64,000 bases of DNA from Cherax quadricarinatus (taxonomy: Eukaryota > Arthropoda > Malacostraca > Decapoda > Parastacidae), in assembly GCF_038502225.1 (NCBI RefSeq), contig NC_091298.1:28949548-29013547 (forward strand), written 5' to 3'. The translations under genes and the position numbers were made by a program. The notes under the pieces are model-generated. The model searched no databases. It was not told where the DNA came from and saw only the letters and a program-made list of their open reading frames with translations. The first letter of the stretch is position 1; each line of letters starts with the position of its first letter. Below, one piece after another: positions 11,715 to 24,007 of the stretch.

Positions 11715-12706
11715 AGCAAGGTGAATGTGGCATACATGGTGAGGGCAGCATGCAATGTGAGGGTGGCAAGCAATGTGAGGGTGGCATGCAATGTGAGGGT
11801 GGCAAGCAATGTGAGGGTGGCATGCAATGTGAGGGTGGCAAGCAATGTGAGGGTAGCAAGCAATGTGAGGGTGGCATGCAATGTGAGGGTAGCATGCAAT
11901 GTGAGGGTGGCAAGTAATGTGAGGGTAGCATGCAATGTGAGGGTGGCAAGCAATGTGAGGGTGGCATGCAATGTGAGGATGGCAAGCAATGTGAGGCTAG
12001 CATGCAAAGTGAGGGTGGCAATCAATGTGAGGGTGGCATGCAATGTGAGGGTGGCAAGCAATGTGAGGGTAGCATGCAATGTGAGGGTGGCAAGTAATGT
12101 GAGGGTAGCATGCAATGTGAGGGTGGCAAGCAATGTGAGGGTGGCAAGCAATGTGAGGGTGGCATACAATGTGAGGATGACAATCAATGTGAGGGTGACA
12201 AGCAATGTGAGGGTGGCAAGCAATGTGAGGGTAGCAATCAATGTGAGGGTGGCAATCAATGTGAGGGTGACAAGCAATGTGAGGGTGGCAAGCAATGTGA
12301 GGGTGACACACAATGTGAGGGTGGCATGCATTGTGAGGGTGGCATGCAAGGTGTGAGGGGGTTGCAAGTAATGTGAGGGTGGCAAGCAATGTGAGGGTGG
12401 CAAGCAATGTGAGGGTGGCAAGCAATGTGAGGGTAACAAGCAAGGTGTGAGGGGTTGCAAGTAATGTGAGGGTGGCAAGCAATGTGAGGTGGGCATGCAT
12501 TGTGAGGGTGGCAAGCAAGGTGTGAGGGGTTGCAAGTAATGTGAGGGTGGCAAGCAATGTGAGGGTGGCAAGCAATGTGAGGGTGGCAAGCAAGGTGTGA
12601 GGGGTTGCAAGTAATGTGAGGGTGGCAAGCAATGTGAGGGTGGCAAGCAATGTGAGGGTGGCAAGCAATGTGAGGGTGGCAAGCAATGTGAGGGTAGCAA
12701 GCTAAA
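11715..12706 (+). repeat. 18-bp minisatellite, second variant, right part
   Basis: About 55 copies of AATGTGAGGGTGGCAAGC and close variants (GGCATGC, GACAAGC, GGCAATC). From 12350 on some units carry the variant AAGGTGTGAGGGGTTGCAAG, which recurs about every 70-110 bp. The array stops where LINE-B begins. Confidence 0.93.
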
Positions 12707-12737
12707 TTTGGTTATCTCAAAAATCTTGGATATTATC

Positions 12738-13161
12738 CTAACACCACAAGACTTTGAAAAGGCAATAAATGACATGCCCATGCACTCTGCCCCAGGCTCA
12801 GACTCATTTAACTCTGTGTTCACCAAGAACTGCAAGAAGCTCCTGTCGAGTGCTTTCAGCATTCTATGGAAAGGGAGCATGGACACCAGGGTCATCCCAC
12901 ACACACTAAAAACAACAGACATAGCCCCACTCTACAAAGGTGGCAGCAAAGCAACTGCAAAAAACTACAGACCGATAGCACTAACATCCCATATCATAAA
13001 AATCTTTGAAAGGGTTCTAAGAAGCAAGACTGCCAACCACCTAGATACCCATCAGTTACACAACCCAGGGAAACACGAGTTTAGAGCAGGTCGCTCCTGC
13101 CTGTCTCAGCTAGTGGACCACTATGACAAGGTCGTGGGTGCTGTAGAGGGCAAACAAAATA
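12738..13161 (+). pseudogene. LINE-B reverse transcriptase, N-terminal half
   Basis: An open frame reads PGSDSFNSVFTKNCKKL, IAPLYKGG, NYRPIALTSHIIKIFERV and HEFRAGRSCLSQLVDHYDKV, the fingers/palm motifs of a Jockey-superfamily RT. It stops at the TA target of the inserted Tigger element and continues in sense at 18526. No stop is seen in this piece. Confidence 0.88.
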
Positions 13162-14559
13162 CAGTGGACCCTTGGGTAAAGGCATCATCGGCTAGCGCCA
13201 AAATCCGCTAATGACTCACTTTGGCATAAAAATATTGGCTTAGCTAACGCCAAATAACTTGGCTAAAGACTTTTGTCCCGAACGTGTCAGTGCGGCCTGA
13301 GCGAGCCCGGTCACTCCATGCTCCTTGTACAGCCAGTGTGCATTGTTTACAAAGTCAGCGAGGACGATTCCACGCGTACATGTGATATATTTTGTATTAT
13401 TCCATTGTTTTTAGTGCTTTTAACTGCTAAATAAGCCACCATGGGCCCACAGAAAGCCTCTAGTGCCAGCCATGTGATAAAGAACGAAAGAAACACAATA
13501 GAATTGAAGAAAAAGTTCGTAGAAAGTACCAAAATGGAGGAGGAAGAGAGAGGGGAGAAGGTGCCCTCTGCAGTGATTCAGTGATTCTACAATATGTATG
13601 ATACTAAAGCAGCAGGTATTGATAAAGGCTATAGTGCCAGCCAGTGATACAGTGTAGAATTAACAGGGTACCAAGTAAGTTAAGTGAGTAAGCGATAGAA
13701 AAACGACACGAAAGTAACTCTCCAATGTTGTTGAATGTGTATCGAGCCACTGAACATACGCCGCCCTGCTATGTATCTTCCACCACCCTAAACCTCTGCC
13801 AACATCTCCTCCATCAAACTAACTAGTTAAACTAACATCTCCAAGGTAAGTGTAAATATAAAAGTGTAAGTATAAAAGTAAATATAAGTGTAAATATAAA
13901 AGGACCCCAATGGAAATATGTAAGTCACTCTGACTTTTTTGTGTTATCCTAGGTACTTTACACATATGCTGCTATGTATGATAATCTATGTACATAAACT
14001 GTATTTGTGTATACCTTAATAAACTTATTTATAAATTAAAATGTAAATATTTCTTATTTATAAATTAAAATGTAAATACAGTGGAACCTCTATTTACGAG
14101 TGCATTCACGTACGAGTTTTTCCAGATACAAGCAGCTGCTGTCGATTTTTTGCTTCCAGACGCGAGCAAAACTTCCAGATGCGAGTGGGCCTCAAGGGAG
14201 GTTAATTGACACTGGTGAAGGGGCTCTTGCTCTTGATCTAGGGAATTGGATCTCAGTTATTTGTTTGACTATCTTATTGAAACTTGGGTAATGTGTGATG
14301 AAAAGATGCTTCTTAACATACACCAAAAATGAAAGAAATCAGACCATAAATAACGGAGTTCACTTCTCAGCCAGTAGCCTCCCCTTAGCGGTATATTTTC
14401 TTATGGTTTTTATGTCTGTATTCTCGTTTTATTTGCTCTCATGTGATAGAATGGAAGATATACAACAAAATATGATTTTAATTGGTTTCACGATGAAAAG
14501 TACCTTGAAATTGAGCTCAAAACAGCAGAAGTGTTCGATTCTTTGGCGACATCAGTGGT

Positions 14560-16718
14560 AGACATCATGAGGTAGCAGTAGCAGACAACATGAAGCAGGA
14601 GTGGCAGACAACATGAAGCAACAGTGGCAGACATCATGAGGTAGCAGTGGTAGACAACATGAAGCAGCAGTGGCAGACATCATGAGGTAGCAGTGGTAGA
14701 CAACATGAAGCAGCAGTGGCAGACATCATGAGGCAGCAGTGGCAGACAACATGAGGTAGCAGTGGCAGACATTATGAGGTAGCAGTGGCAGACAACATGA
14801 AGCAGCAGTGACAGACAACATGAAGCAGCAGTGACAGACAACATGAAGCAGCAGTGACAGACAACATGAAGCAGCAGTGACAGACAACATGAAGCAGCAG
14901 TGGCAGACAACATGAAGCAGAAGTGGCAGACAACATGAAGCATCAGTGGCAGACAACATGAAGCAGCAGTGGCAGACATCATCAGGTAGCAGTGGCAGAC
15001 AACATGAGGTAGCAGTGGCAGACAACATGAAGCAGCAGTAGCAGACATCATGAGGCAGCAGTGGCAGACAACATGAAGCAGCAGTGGCAGACATCATGAG
15101 GTAGCAGTGACAGACAACATGAACCAGCAGTGGCAGACATCATGAGGTAGCAGTGGCAGACAACATGAACCAGCAGTGGCAGACAACATGAGGTAGCAGT
15201 GACAGACAACATGAACCAGCAGTGGCAGACATCATGAGGTAGCAGTGGCAGACAACATGAACCAGCAGTGGCAGACAACATGAAGCAGCAGTGGCAGACA
15301 ACATGAAGCAGCAGTGGTAGACAACATGAACCAGCAGTGGCAGACATCATGAGGTAGCAGTGGCAGACAACATGAAGCAGCAGTGGCAGACATCATGAGG
15401 TAGCAGTGGCAGACAACATGAACCAGCAGTGGCAGACATCATGAGGCAGCAGTGGCAGACAACATGAAGCAGCAGTGGCAGACATCATGAGGTAGCAGTG
15501 GCAGACAACATGAAGCAGCAGTGGCAGACATCATGAGGTAGCAGTGGCAGACAACATGAAGCAGCAGTGGCAGACAACATGAAGCAGCAGTGGCAGACAA
15601 CATGAAGCAGCAGTAGCAGACATCATGAGGCAGCAGTGGCAGACAACATGAGGTAGAAGTGGCAGACATCATGAGGTAGCAGTGGCAGACAACATGAAGC
15701 AGCAGTGACAGACAACATGAAGCAGCATTGACAGACAACATGAAGCAGCAGTGGCAGACATCATGAGGTAGAATTGGCAGACAACATGAAGCAGCATTGA
15801 CAGACAACATGAAGCAGCAGTGGCAGACATCATGAAGCAGCAGTGGCAGACAACATGAAGCAGCAGTGGCAGATAACATGAAGCAGCAGTGACAGACAAC
15901 ATGAAGCAGCAGTGGCAGACAACATGAAGCAGCAGTGACAGACAACATGAAGCAGCAGTGGCAGACAACATGAAGCAGCAGTGGCAGACAACATGAAGCA
16001 GCAGTGGCAGATAACATGAAGCAGCAGTGGCAGACAACATGAAGCAGCAGTGGCAGACAACTGAAGCAGCAGTGGCAGACAACTGAAGCAGCAGTGACAG
16101 ACAACATGAAGCAGCAGTGGCAGACAACATGAAGCAGCAGTGGCAGACAACATGAAGCAGCAGTGGCAGACAACATGAAGCAGCAGTGGCAGACAACATG
16201 AAGCAGCAGTGGCAGACAACATGAAGCACCAGTGGCAGATAACATGAAGCAGCAATGGCAGACAATATGAAGCAGCAGTGGCAGACAACATGAAGCAGAA
16301 GTGGCAGACAACATGAGGTAGCAGTGGCAGACAACATGAAGCAGCAGTGGCAGACAACATGAAGCAGCAGTGGCAGACATCATGAGGTAGCAGTGGCAGA
16401 CAACATGAGGTAGCAGTGGCAGACAACATGAAGCAGCAGTGGCAGACAACATGAAGCAGCAGTGGCAGACATCATGAGGCAGCAGTGGCAGACATCATGA
16501 GGCAGCAGTGGCAGACAACATGAAGCAGCAGTGGCAGACATCATGAGGGAGCAGTGGCAGACAACATGAAGCAGCAGTGGCAGACATCATGAGGTAGCAG
16601 TGGCAGACAACATGAAGCAGCAGTGGCAGACATCATGAGGTAGCAGTGGCAGACAACATGAAGCAGCAGTGGCAGACATCATGAGGTAGCAGTGGCAAAC
16701 AACATGAAGCAGCAGTGG
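14560..16718 (+). repeat. 23-bp minisatellite, about 94 copies
   Basis: Two alternating 23-bp unit types share the core AGCAGTGGCAGACA and differ in ACATGAAGCAG versus TCATGAGGTAG. They are interspersed through 2.16 kb with a few short deletions (near 16060-16090). Because 23 is not a multiple of three, the minus strand shows cysteine/leucine-rich open frames cycling through all three phases; these are not genes. Confidence 0.95.
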
Positions 16719-16931
16719 CAAAGTGTAGCATTATGAGTGTAGCAATTAAGTGTAGCATTAAGAGTGTAGCACTTATAAGCCACTCTGACTTTTTTGGTTT
16801 ATCCTAGGTTCTTTACACATGTCGTCAGGAGCAGGGCTGACCGCTGTAGTGGCCCTATAAACCCCAACAACAATGGCTGCTGTCACCACCACTAGCCACA
16901 TACCTAATGACATGTATTTTATTCATTCTAG

Positions 16932-17532
16932 TGGAGGCAGTGGAGATGTCATGTCTGAGGGCAATGTGTGGTGTGAATATAATGCAGAGAATTCGTAGTT
17001 TGGAAGTTAGGAGGAGGTGCGGGATTACCAAAACTGTTGTCCAGAGGGCTGAGGAAGGGTTGTTGAGGTGGTTTGGACATGTAGAGAGAATGGAGTGAAA
17101 CAGAATGACTTCAAGAGTATATCAGTCTGCAGTGGAAGGAAGGCGGGGTAGAGGTCGGCCTAGGAAAGGTTGAAGGGAGGGGGTAAAGGAGGTTTTGTGT
17201 GCGAGGGGCTTGGACTTCCAGCAGGCATGCGTGAGCGTGTTTGATAGGAGTGGAGACAAATGGTTTTTAATACTTGACGTGCTGTTGGAGTGTGAGCAAA
17301 GTAACATTTATGAAGGGGTTCAGGGAAACCGGCAGGCCGGACTTGAGTCCTGGAGATGGGAAGTACAGTGCTTGCACTCTGAAGGAGGGGTGTTAATGTT
17401 GCAGTTTAAAAACTGTAGTGTAAAGCACCCTTCTGGCAAGACAGTGATGGAGTGAATGATGGTGAAAGTTTTTCTTTTTCGGGCCACCCTGCCTTGGTGG
17501 GAATCGGCCAGTGTGTTAATAAAAAATAAAAA
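16932..17532 (+). mobile_element. RTE LINE copy 3, 3' fragment
   Basis: Begins inside the RT C-terminal domain (EAVEMSCLRAMCGVNIMQR, RWFGHVERME) and runs through the RTE 3' UTR to GGGAATCGGCCAGTGTGTTA and an A-rich tail. Stops are present (after RVME and in GRPRKG). It is a 5'-truncated insertion within the inner Tigger-like element. Confidence 0.9.
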
Positions 17533-17835
17533 AAATATCATGTTTCATTGTTATTAATATTGTTTATTATATGAATTGTGATAGATAAATAAGCTGTATA
17601 GTTGATATTAGGGAAATTATTAAAGTATTTTCTCGTGCCTGGAATTCCACTGGAACGAACTAATTCCATTTCAATTGATTTAAATGAGGAAAATTGACTC
17701 TGCAAACAAGCAAATCCAGTTGCGAGCAAAGTCATGGAACGGATTAAACTCATAAGTAGAGGTTCCACTCTATTTCTTATTTATAAATTAAAATGTAAAT
17801 ATTTCTTATTTATAAATTACATACATTGTTTAAGT

Positions 17836-18000
17836 GTGATAGTAGTAGTAGCGCCAGTGCCGCCGCCGCCGCCACCGCTGCCACCACCACCGGCGCCGCC
17901 ACCACCACTGCCACCACCAACACCGCCGCTGCTGCCACCATCGCCACCACCACCGCTGCCACCGCCGCCACCGCCACCACCGCCACCACCACCACTACTA
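17836..18000 (+). repeat. GCC/ACC-rich trinucleotide repeat
   Basis: Irregular runs of GCC, ACC and GCT. It occupies the right part of the outer Tigger element. It may correspond to the alanine-coding GCT/GTA repeats of other Tigger copies (46345-46730), but the surrounding frame is lost. Confidence 0.85.
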
Positions 18001-18263
18001 CTATGTATGGCTTCTCTCAGTGACCCTTATAAACCCAGCAACAACAGTTACACCATTTACTCCTCTCATACATTATGACATATTTTATTCATTCTATAGT
18101 ATATATCATGTTTCTACATTATTAATATTGTTTATAATGTCAGATTAGATGAATTGTGATAGATAAATAAGCCGCAGAGATGACATTAGCGTCATATTGA
18201 AGTGTAATAAATTGACTTCCTCTTGCCTCCTACGTGTCTACCATACACCAACAAGTCAAGTCA

Positions 18264-18317
18264 ATAAATGAACATTTAACATCACACTTGTAAGTGTGAT
18301 GTTAAATGTTCATTTAT
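18264..18317. repeat. Perfect 54-bp hairpin
   Basis: Two 26-bp arms around a GT loop; the arms contain AATGAACATTTAACATCAC and its exact complement. It lies downstream of the trinucleotide repeat in the outer Tigger element. Confidence 0.9.
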
Positions 18318-18525
18318 CCATTTTATTAGTGCTTTACATTTATTTTCCAATGTTTTCTGTATGTATATTTATATTTAATCTTTAAAAAAAAATATTTTTT
18401 GTTAATACTTTTGGCTGCCTGAAACGGATTAATTGGATTTCCATTATTTCTTATGGGGAAAATTAATTCAGCTAAAGGCCAGCTCTTTGGAACGGATTAA
18501 AGGCGTTACCTGAAGGTCCACTGTA

Positions 18526-19186
18526 CTGATATAGTATACACAGACTGCAAAAGCTTTCGGCAAGTGTGATCACTGTGTAATAGTGCACAAAATGTGTGAT
18601 AAAGGAATAGCAAAAAAAGTTGGTAGATGGATCTATAACAAATAGAACACAAAGAGTAATAGTAAACAGAGTAAAGTCTGAGGCAACTACGGTGAAAAGC
18701 TCTGTTCCACAAGGCACAGTACTTGCTCCCATTCTATTCTTCATCCTCATATCTGACATAGACAGAGATGTAAGCCATAGCTCCATGTCTTCCTTTGTGG
18801 TTGAGACCCAAATTGCCATGACAGTGACCTCCATTGAAGCACTGCAAGACTCCAAGTGTACATCAACCAAATCTTCAACTGGGCCACTCAAAACAATATG
18901 AAGTTCGATGAAGAGAAATTTCAACTACTCAGATATGGAAAACTTGAGGAAATTAAAACTATCAATGTACTATATGACAAATTCTAACCATATAATAGAG
19001 TGAAAAAGTAATGTGAAGGACCTGGGAGTGATAATGTCAGAGGATCTTGCCTTCAAAGACCACAACAAAGTACATATCTACTGCATCTGCTAGACAAATG
19101 ATAGGATGAATAATGAGAACTGTAAAAACTAGGGACACCAAGTCCATGATGATTCTCTTTAAATCACTTGTTCTCTCTAGGCTGGA
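18526..19186 (+). pseudogene. LINE-B reverse transcriptase, second half
   Basis: Continues directly from 13161. Readable pieces are IVYTDC (the FxxAFD region, damaged), SSVPQGTVLAPILFFI, SDIDRDV, KDLGVIMSEDLAFKDHNKV and MMILFKSLVLSRLEY. Several stops and frame changes are present. The FADD motif is degenerate (FVVETQIA), so this copy is dead. The last codons join to 21257 across the antisense LINE. Confidence 0.85.
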
Positions 19187-19831
19187 ATAATAATAATAAA
19201 TTTATTTTGACATGATACACGGTTGTACAAAGGAATATAATAGTTGGGTGTACATGCCAAAAGCCCCTTGTATGCAGAGCATTTTGGACAAACTTAAAAT
19301 TAACTTAAGATTAATAAGCCTATAATAGATTAAATGGTCATTAGATGAGTCACACTGAGTACAAGAGAACTGAGTATTAATAGGTAATGATATATGGCTT
19401 TAATAAGTCTAGTAGAGAAGTTTAGTAGAGAATAATTACAATATAAGCAATTTACAATATGAAGTATTACAATTCAGTATTCAAAACAAGGAAATTTGAA
19501 CATCCTAATTTTGAAGTAATGAGTACATGGGTGAGCAATCTTCAGCACAATAATCAGCATTGAAATTGAGACATCATTAGTACTTTTTTGTGTTGCTTTT
19601 GAGTAACTGGTAGGTATTAAGTATGGTTTGTCTGGTTAATTTTGAATGATGAGGAGATTTCTAAGTAGAGCCTTAAATTGATTTGCAGGCAGGGGTCCTT
19701 TAGTGTGTTCTGGTAATGAATTCCAGATCTAGGAGGAGTTTGAGAGGAGGGTTTATATTTGAGTGTAGTGTTCTATGTATGTAGTAGGCACAATAATAAG
19801 TGTGGATCTTTTTGTACATTAAGTAAGTTAA

Positions 19832-20883
19832 CCCTTTCAGGGTTTCGGCCATACTAGTACGGTTTATGCACCAGGGTTTTTGACGTACTAGTACGCCTAA
19901 ATTCTAGCGCCTTCAAATCTAGTGAGAGAAAGCTGGTAGGCCTACATATGAAAGAATGGGTCTATGTGGTCAGTGTGCGCAGTATAAAAAAAATCCTGCA
20001 GCACACAGTGCGTAATGAGAAAAAAAAATTTTGACCGTGTTTTTGGATTAAAACAGCGACTTTGCACTGTATTTTTGTATGGTATTTATTGTTGTATTCT
20101 AGTTTTCCTGGTCTCATTTTATAGAATGGAAGACATATTACAGAAATTGAGATGATTTTGACTGATTTTTTAATGAAAAGTACCTTGAAATTGAGCTCAA
20201 AGTAGCAGAAATGTTCGATTTTTACCAAAGTACAAAAGTAAACAAATCATGCTGAGCGTCAAACACACGTCAACTGGTGAGTCTAATATTCTTTCACAAG
20301 TGCGCCGATATTATTTATACCATTTTTACACTAATGCAGTAGTCTGCATAACAGTAAATCTTCTATTTTTTGTGAGAATAAAAGTTCAAAGTGGAAAGCA
20401 AAAGAATGTAAGAGGGGCATGGGGACGTGACTAATGAACAGAGGAAATGTTATTTTAGTGCCAGGAATGTCTTTCTTGTTTATTCTGGACCCTATTTGGA
20501 AATTGGCATCTTTTGAAATTTGTGTGAAATTGGCAAAATTGCTAAATTCTGACCACTGTATTGGATAGTTGAAATCAGTAAATGGGTGGCTTCTTGTACT
20601 CATTCGATAGAAAAAATGGAGTTCTAGCGAAATAGTTTTGATTTTTGTCGACTAGTACACTGGAATTGGCCGAAAATGGGGCTCAAAGTGGGCAAAATCG
20701 CCGATGCGTAAACATTGTCGAGACCACTAACTTCACGAGAGCATAATTCCATAAGTTTGCCATCAAATTTCATACTTTTGGTGTCATTATGATCGGGAAA
20801 AGATTCTCTATCTTTTCATAAGAAAAAATAATTTTTTTTTTTTTTGAAATTTGGGCAACCCTGAGAACAAGTGTGGGAGAGGG
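19832..20883 (+). mobile_element. piggyBac-like MITE (family 1), 1.05 kb
   Basis: Starts CCCTTTCAGGGTTTCGG after TTAA (19828-19831) and ends GGAGAGGG before TTAA (20884-20887). Internal text closely matches the copy at 58654-59722 (for example GGTGTCATTATGATCGGGAA and GCCGATGCGTAAACAT). No ORF of transposase type. Confidence 0.85.
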
Positions 20884-20887
20884 TTAA

Positions 20888-21253
20888 GACTCTTGAAAAG
20901 TGGAGGAGTATGCTGTCTATTACAGGAGTTAGTAATCAATCACACTGCAGCTTTTTGCTGGGTTATTAAAGGTTTAAGGTGATTTGCTGTGGTTGAGCCC
21001 CATGCACAAATACCACAGGTGAGGTAAGGGTAGAAGAGAGAGTGGTATAATGCAAGAGCCGATCGGGGTACATAGTACCATATCTTTGAGAGGATGCCTA
21101 CTGTTTTGGAGACTTTCTTGGACATTTGCTGTATGTGAGTTTGGAATTCGAGATTGCAGTCTAGGTGGAGACCTAGAAATTTACCCTCTGTATGTCTAGA
21201 AATGGGTGACCCATTTATCAGTATGTTTAGCTGTACATTGTAGCTCTGTTTCC
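20888..21253 (-). pseudogene. LINE-C reverse transcriptase C-terminal region
   Basis: The minus frame reads LNILINGSPISR, KFLGLHLDCNLEFQTHIQQM, KVSKTVGILSKIWYYVPRS and SLFYPYLTCGICAWGS, the thumb/connection region of L2- or Jockey-type RTs (FLGI-D-L-F-HI and GIL-KL motifs). It lacks everything upstream and ends at the insertion border with LINE-B. Confidence 0.82.
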
Positions 21254-21256
21254 AAA

Positions 21257-21717
21257 TACTGCTGTACATTAACTGACCCCTTCAAGGCAGACGAAACTGT
21301 GGTCTTGGAGAGTGCACAAAAAAACTTTCATGGCACACACAATCACGATAAGGCACCTAAATTACTAGGAACAGTTGAAGTCCCTTGATTTGTATTCCCT
21401 GGAATGCAGGCAAGAGAGATACATGATAATATACACTTGGAAAATCCTAGAGGGATTAGTACCAAATTTGCACATGAAACTCACTCCCTATGAAAGCAAA
21501 AGACTTGGCAGGAGATGCAGCATTCCCCCAATGAAAAGCAGGGGCACCACGAGAACACTGAGAGACAACATAATAAGTGTCCAGGGCCCAAGACTATTCA
21601 ACTGCCTCCCAGCATCCATAAGGGGGATTACCAATAGACCCCTGGTTGCCTTCAAGAAGGCACTGGACAGGCACCTAAAGTCAGTACCTGACCAGCCGGG
21701 CTGTGGTTCGTACGTGT
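21257..21717 (+). pseudogene. LINE-B C-terminal coding region
   Basis: Reads LESAQKNF, SLDLYSLECRQERYMIIYTW, LEGLVPNLHMKLTPYESKR, LRDNIISVQGPRLFNCLP and FKKALDRHLKSVPDQPGCG. The same protein text recurs at 39712-40425 (minus) and 47470-47750, showing a repeated LINE family. The stop codon TAG at about 21717 coincides with the start of the LTR element. Confidence 0.85.
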
Positions 21718-21981
21718 AGACTGTAAGCCTACATGGCTAGTTTTTGTAGTTTCCCCCAGGAAGCAAGCCTGGTGGGCATGCCACTTCAACCCGCATCACC
21801 TTGCCTCCCTCTCATTTGGCATCCAGGTATCATAAAGTCAACAGGACTACTCCTCTCTCCCTCGCTGTGCATGGCCCTCCTGGGCCAGGGCAACTTAAAC
21901 ACACTGCCTGTGTACCACGAACCTCAAATAAAGTAAGAGGCTTCCGAAGAGTATCACTGAACACACAATCATTTCATTATA
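21715..21981 (+). repeat. 5' long terminal repeat
   Basis: Starts TGTAGACTGTAAGCCTACAT and ends TTTCATTATA. It contains AATAAA within CCTCAAATAAAGTAAGAGGC, a plausible LTR polyadenylation signal. About 85-90% similar to the 3' copy by eye. Confidence 0.8.
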
Positions 21982-21983
21982 AT

Positions 21984-21995
21984 TGGTGACAGTGG
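21984..21995 (+). other. Putative tRNA primer-binding site
   Basis: TGGTGACAGTGG directly downstream of the 5' LTR; it starts with TGG, the complement of the CCA tail of a tRNA. The tRNA was not identified. Confidence 0.55.
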
Positions 21996-24007
21996 TGCTC
22001 GCAGCAAGTGTGTCTGCCCGGAGAGGAAGGAAGAAGCATGAAGTTGTCTTCACTTCATCACCCCATACAAGAAGCGTCTGTTTCTCAACGAGTTATCCTG
22101 ATGTCGTGTCTGCAAGCTGCAGCATCCTGACACAGGTACCAGCATGATCTAGGTCAAAATTTACTGAATTTCTCCGAGAAATATAAATGACATCACCTGG
22201 AGCTTCACAGTGCCCCACGCTGTTTCTAAGTCACGTGTTAAGGGTCGCCTGTATGTTTCTGCTGTTGTTGTTCAGCTCAGCACAGCTATTTCAGCAAGTC
22301 AGAGGTGAGTTTGTGGTGATTTTTGTGCCCAGTGTGGTAGAATCTGCACTAGAAGTATGTGGGGTGTGGAGGAAGTGGCCGGCTCCTCCCTTACCTCAAT
22401 GTACACCTCCCACATTCGCCTCCTACCACCACACTACACCACTCACTGTCTCACTCCCTCTGCTGTTTCTCTATGAATTCAGTGTGAATTCTTTGCCAGA
22501 GCTGTGTATCCAAGTGCCCGAGGTCACTCGAAGCCATGTGGATCACAAAGCCACATGTTGATCTACGAGCCACACGAGTTACCCAAGCCACATGCTGCAT
22601 GGCATCACCCATGATGTCAGCATGCTGCCCGCATCTCTCCCCCCGACATTACCCATGGTGCTGCCCAACATCACTTCACGACGTCACCATGCTGCCCAAC
22701 GTCATTCAAGGACGTCACCTTGCAACATCACCCAGGATGTCTGCCCAATGTCACAATGCTACCTGATGTCACCCTGGATATCTGTCTGACGTCACCTCGC
22801 AATGTTGCCCCATGACATCCCTCACGATGTCATGCCTGACATCACATGTCACATCGAGTGTTCTAGTTTTACAGTGAGCAAATTGTTTCAGTATTGTCGA
22901 TTAGATTGAGAGAAGATATATGTCACATGTTAATTTCCTCTCAGCCAATGTTCTCACTTCTTCGTATGGCTTAGTGCTGATTTTTGCACAGAAAAGCATC
23001 ATTTGCTAGTGCAAGCCATGTTGTACAGCATGTGCAGTAGGTGTGTGCAAGTTTTCCCTATGTCTCAATGTATGGTCTGCACCCAGACCACTATATAGCA
23101 CCCTTGTGTTACACCCTTGACCGTTGACAGCTGACATTAGTCAGTCCCAGCATCAGTTACAAGCGTCTGAGCCCCTTGTACAGAAAGTTCTTTGTGTTTG
23201 CCACTCGCAGATGCCCTGCTGAGTCGTACCTGCTACTATTCTCCATCAAGACTTGTTCCACTTCACCTTCCGACCATCAGAGTGGTTATATGTAGAGAAC
23301 CAGTCTGAAGACGCTTAGACTAACCTCTGCTATAACTCCAACTGTCGAAAGAATGACACTCTTCAAGCCGCAGTAGCCCTGTCAGCAGGCAACCGTCTGC
23401 CTCATGTTGTAGCTTCAGTGAGCAGCCTGCACAAACATTATGTCACTTTGAGTCCTAAACCACTCACTGCAGATGTTTCGCCTGAGGCATCCCTGTCACG
23501 ACTCACTCCACACTCGCTGGTAGTGACAGCCCCAGCAACAGTACCAGTCAAGAAATGTCCTCCTGAGTCACTTGCCTGAAGAAGTCCTGCCCAGCTGCTG
23601 AGTACTGATGATGCCTCACTTGAGGGCACCAGCAGGTTGTGCCCCAGGATGAGTGAACCCTGCAGCAACTACCACTATGACTGCTTTACCGTTCCAAAGG
23701 AGACCGTACCCTGTTACGTCACAGTTCAGCCGCAGCAATATCTCCTCTGTTGCTGTATCTGTCCAAACACAGGAAGGCATGCAGTGAAACCCACCGACAT
23801 TCACCGCCTTGGACCACGATGTTTTAGCACACCCCACTTTTTTTTTCTTCCCTCCCAGTAGAACTTTTTTTTCCATGTCCACATGTATGTATATATGTTT
23901 ATTCTGTATCCTGTTCCCTGTTCCTGCAAGAGAGAGAGAGAGAGACCGAGTTTTTTTTTTCAGCCAATCATGGTCAAGGACAACCATGGGTAGGTGGCCG
24001 AGCAAAA

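Larger units (their letters stand above)
14079..17770 (+). mobile_element. Tigger-like element (inner) carrying a 23-bp minisatellite
   Basis: Starts CAGTGGAACCTCTATTTACG after TA; ends with the inverted AGTAGAGGTTCCACTC before TA (the last base is changed from G to C). Both flanks are the same A/T-rich tandem text (TTTCTTATTTATAAATTA), showing insertion into that repeat. It contains a subterminal block shared with the element at 36093 (CAGTGTC-type CTTGATCTAGGG text near 14240), a family-1 piggyBac-like stretch at about 14395-14550, the minisatellite, and RTE copy 3. Confidence 0.85.
13162..18523 (+). mobile_element. Tigger derivative (outer) inserted in LINE-B
   Basis: Termini CAGTGGACCCTTGG and CCTGAAGGTCCACTG, flanked by TA at 13160-13161 and 18524-18525; the LINE-B reading frame is restored when the insert is removed. 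At 13441 an ATG gives MGPQKASSASHVIKNER followed by an early stop, i.e. only the tip of the transposase remains. A second Tigger-like element (14079-17770) lies inside. Native length without it is about 1.67 kb. The right part contains a GCC/ACC repeat and a hairpin. Confidence 0.9.
19187..21256 (-). mobile_element. LINE-C, antisense L2/Jockey-like LINE inserted in LINE-B
   Basis: The minus-strand element has a 3' tail of ATT repeats at about 19187-19203, a long 3' UTR, and a C-terminal RT-connected coding part at 20888-21253. It is interrupted by a family-1 piggyBac-like MITE at 19832-20883 (TTAA on both sides). It is 5'-truncated at about 21253. Confidence 0.75.

Noticed and set aside
15439..16452. 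Cysteine/leucine-rich open frames up to 337 codons on the minus strand
   Set aside because: They arise from the 23-bp minisatellite; overlapping frames of the same kind exist in all three phases.
14560..16718. CRISPR-like regular repeats
   Set aside because: Units are contiguous with no unique spacers, and the context is eukaryotic.
17734..18078. Proline-rich ORF
   Set aside because: Produced by the GCC/ACC repeat in a transposon; no conserved sequence on either side.
22187..22766. Small ORFs in the LTR element as possible gag
   Set aside because: No zinc knuckle, capsid-like or other recognisable motif; composition is irregular and the frames are short.
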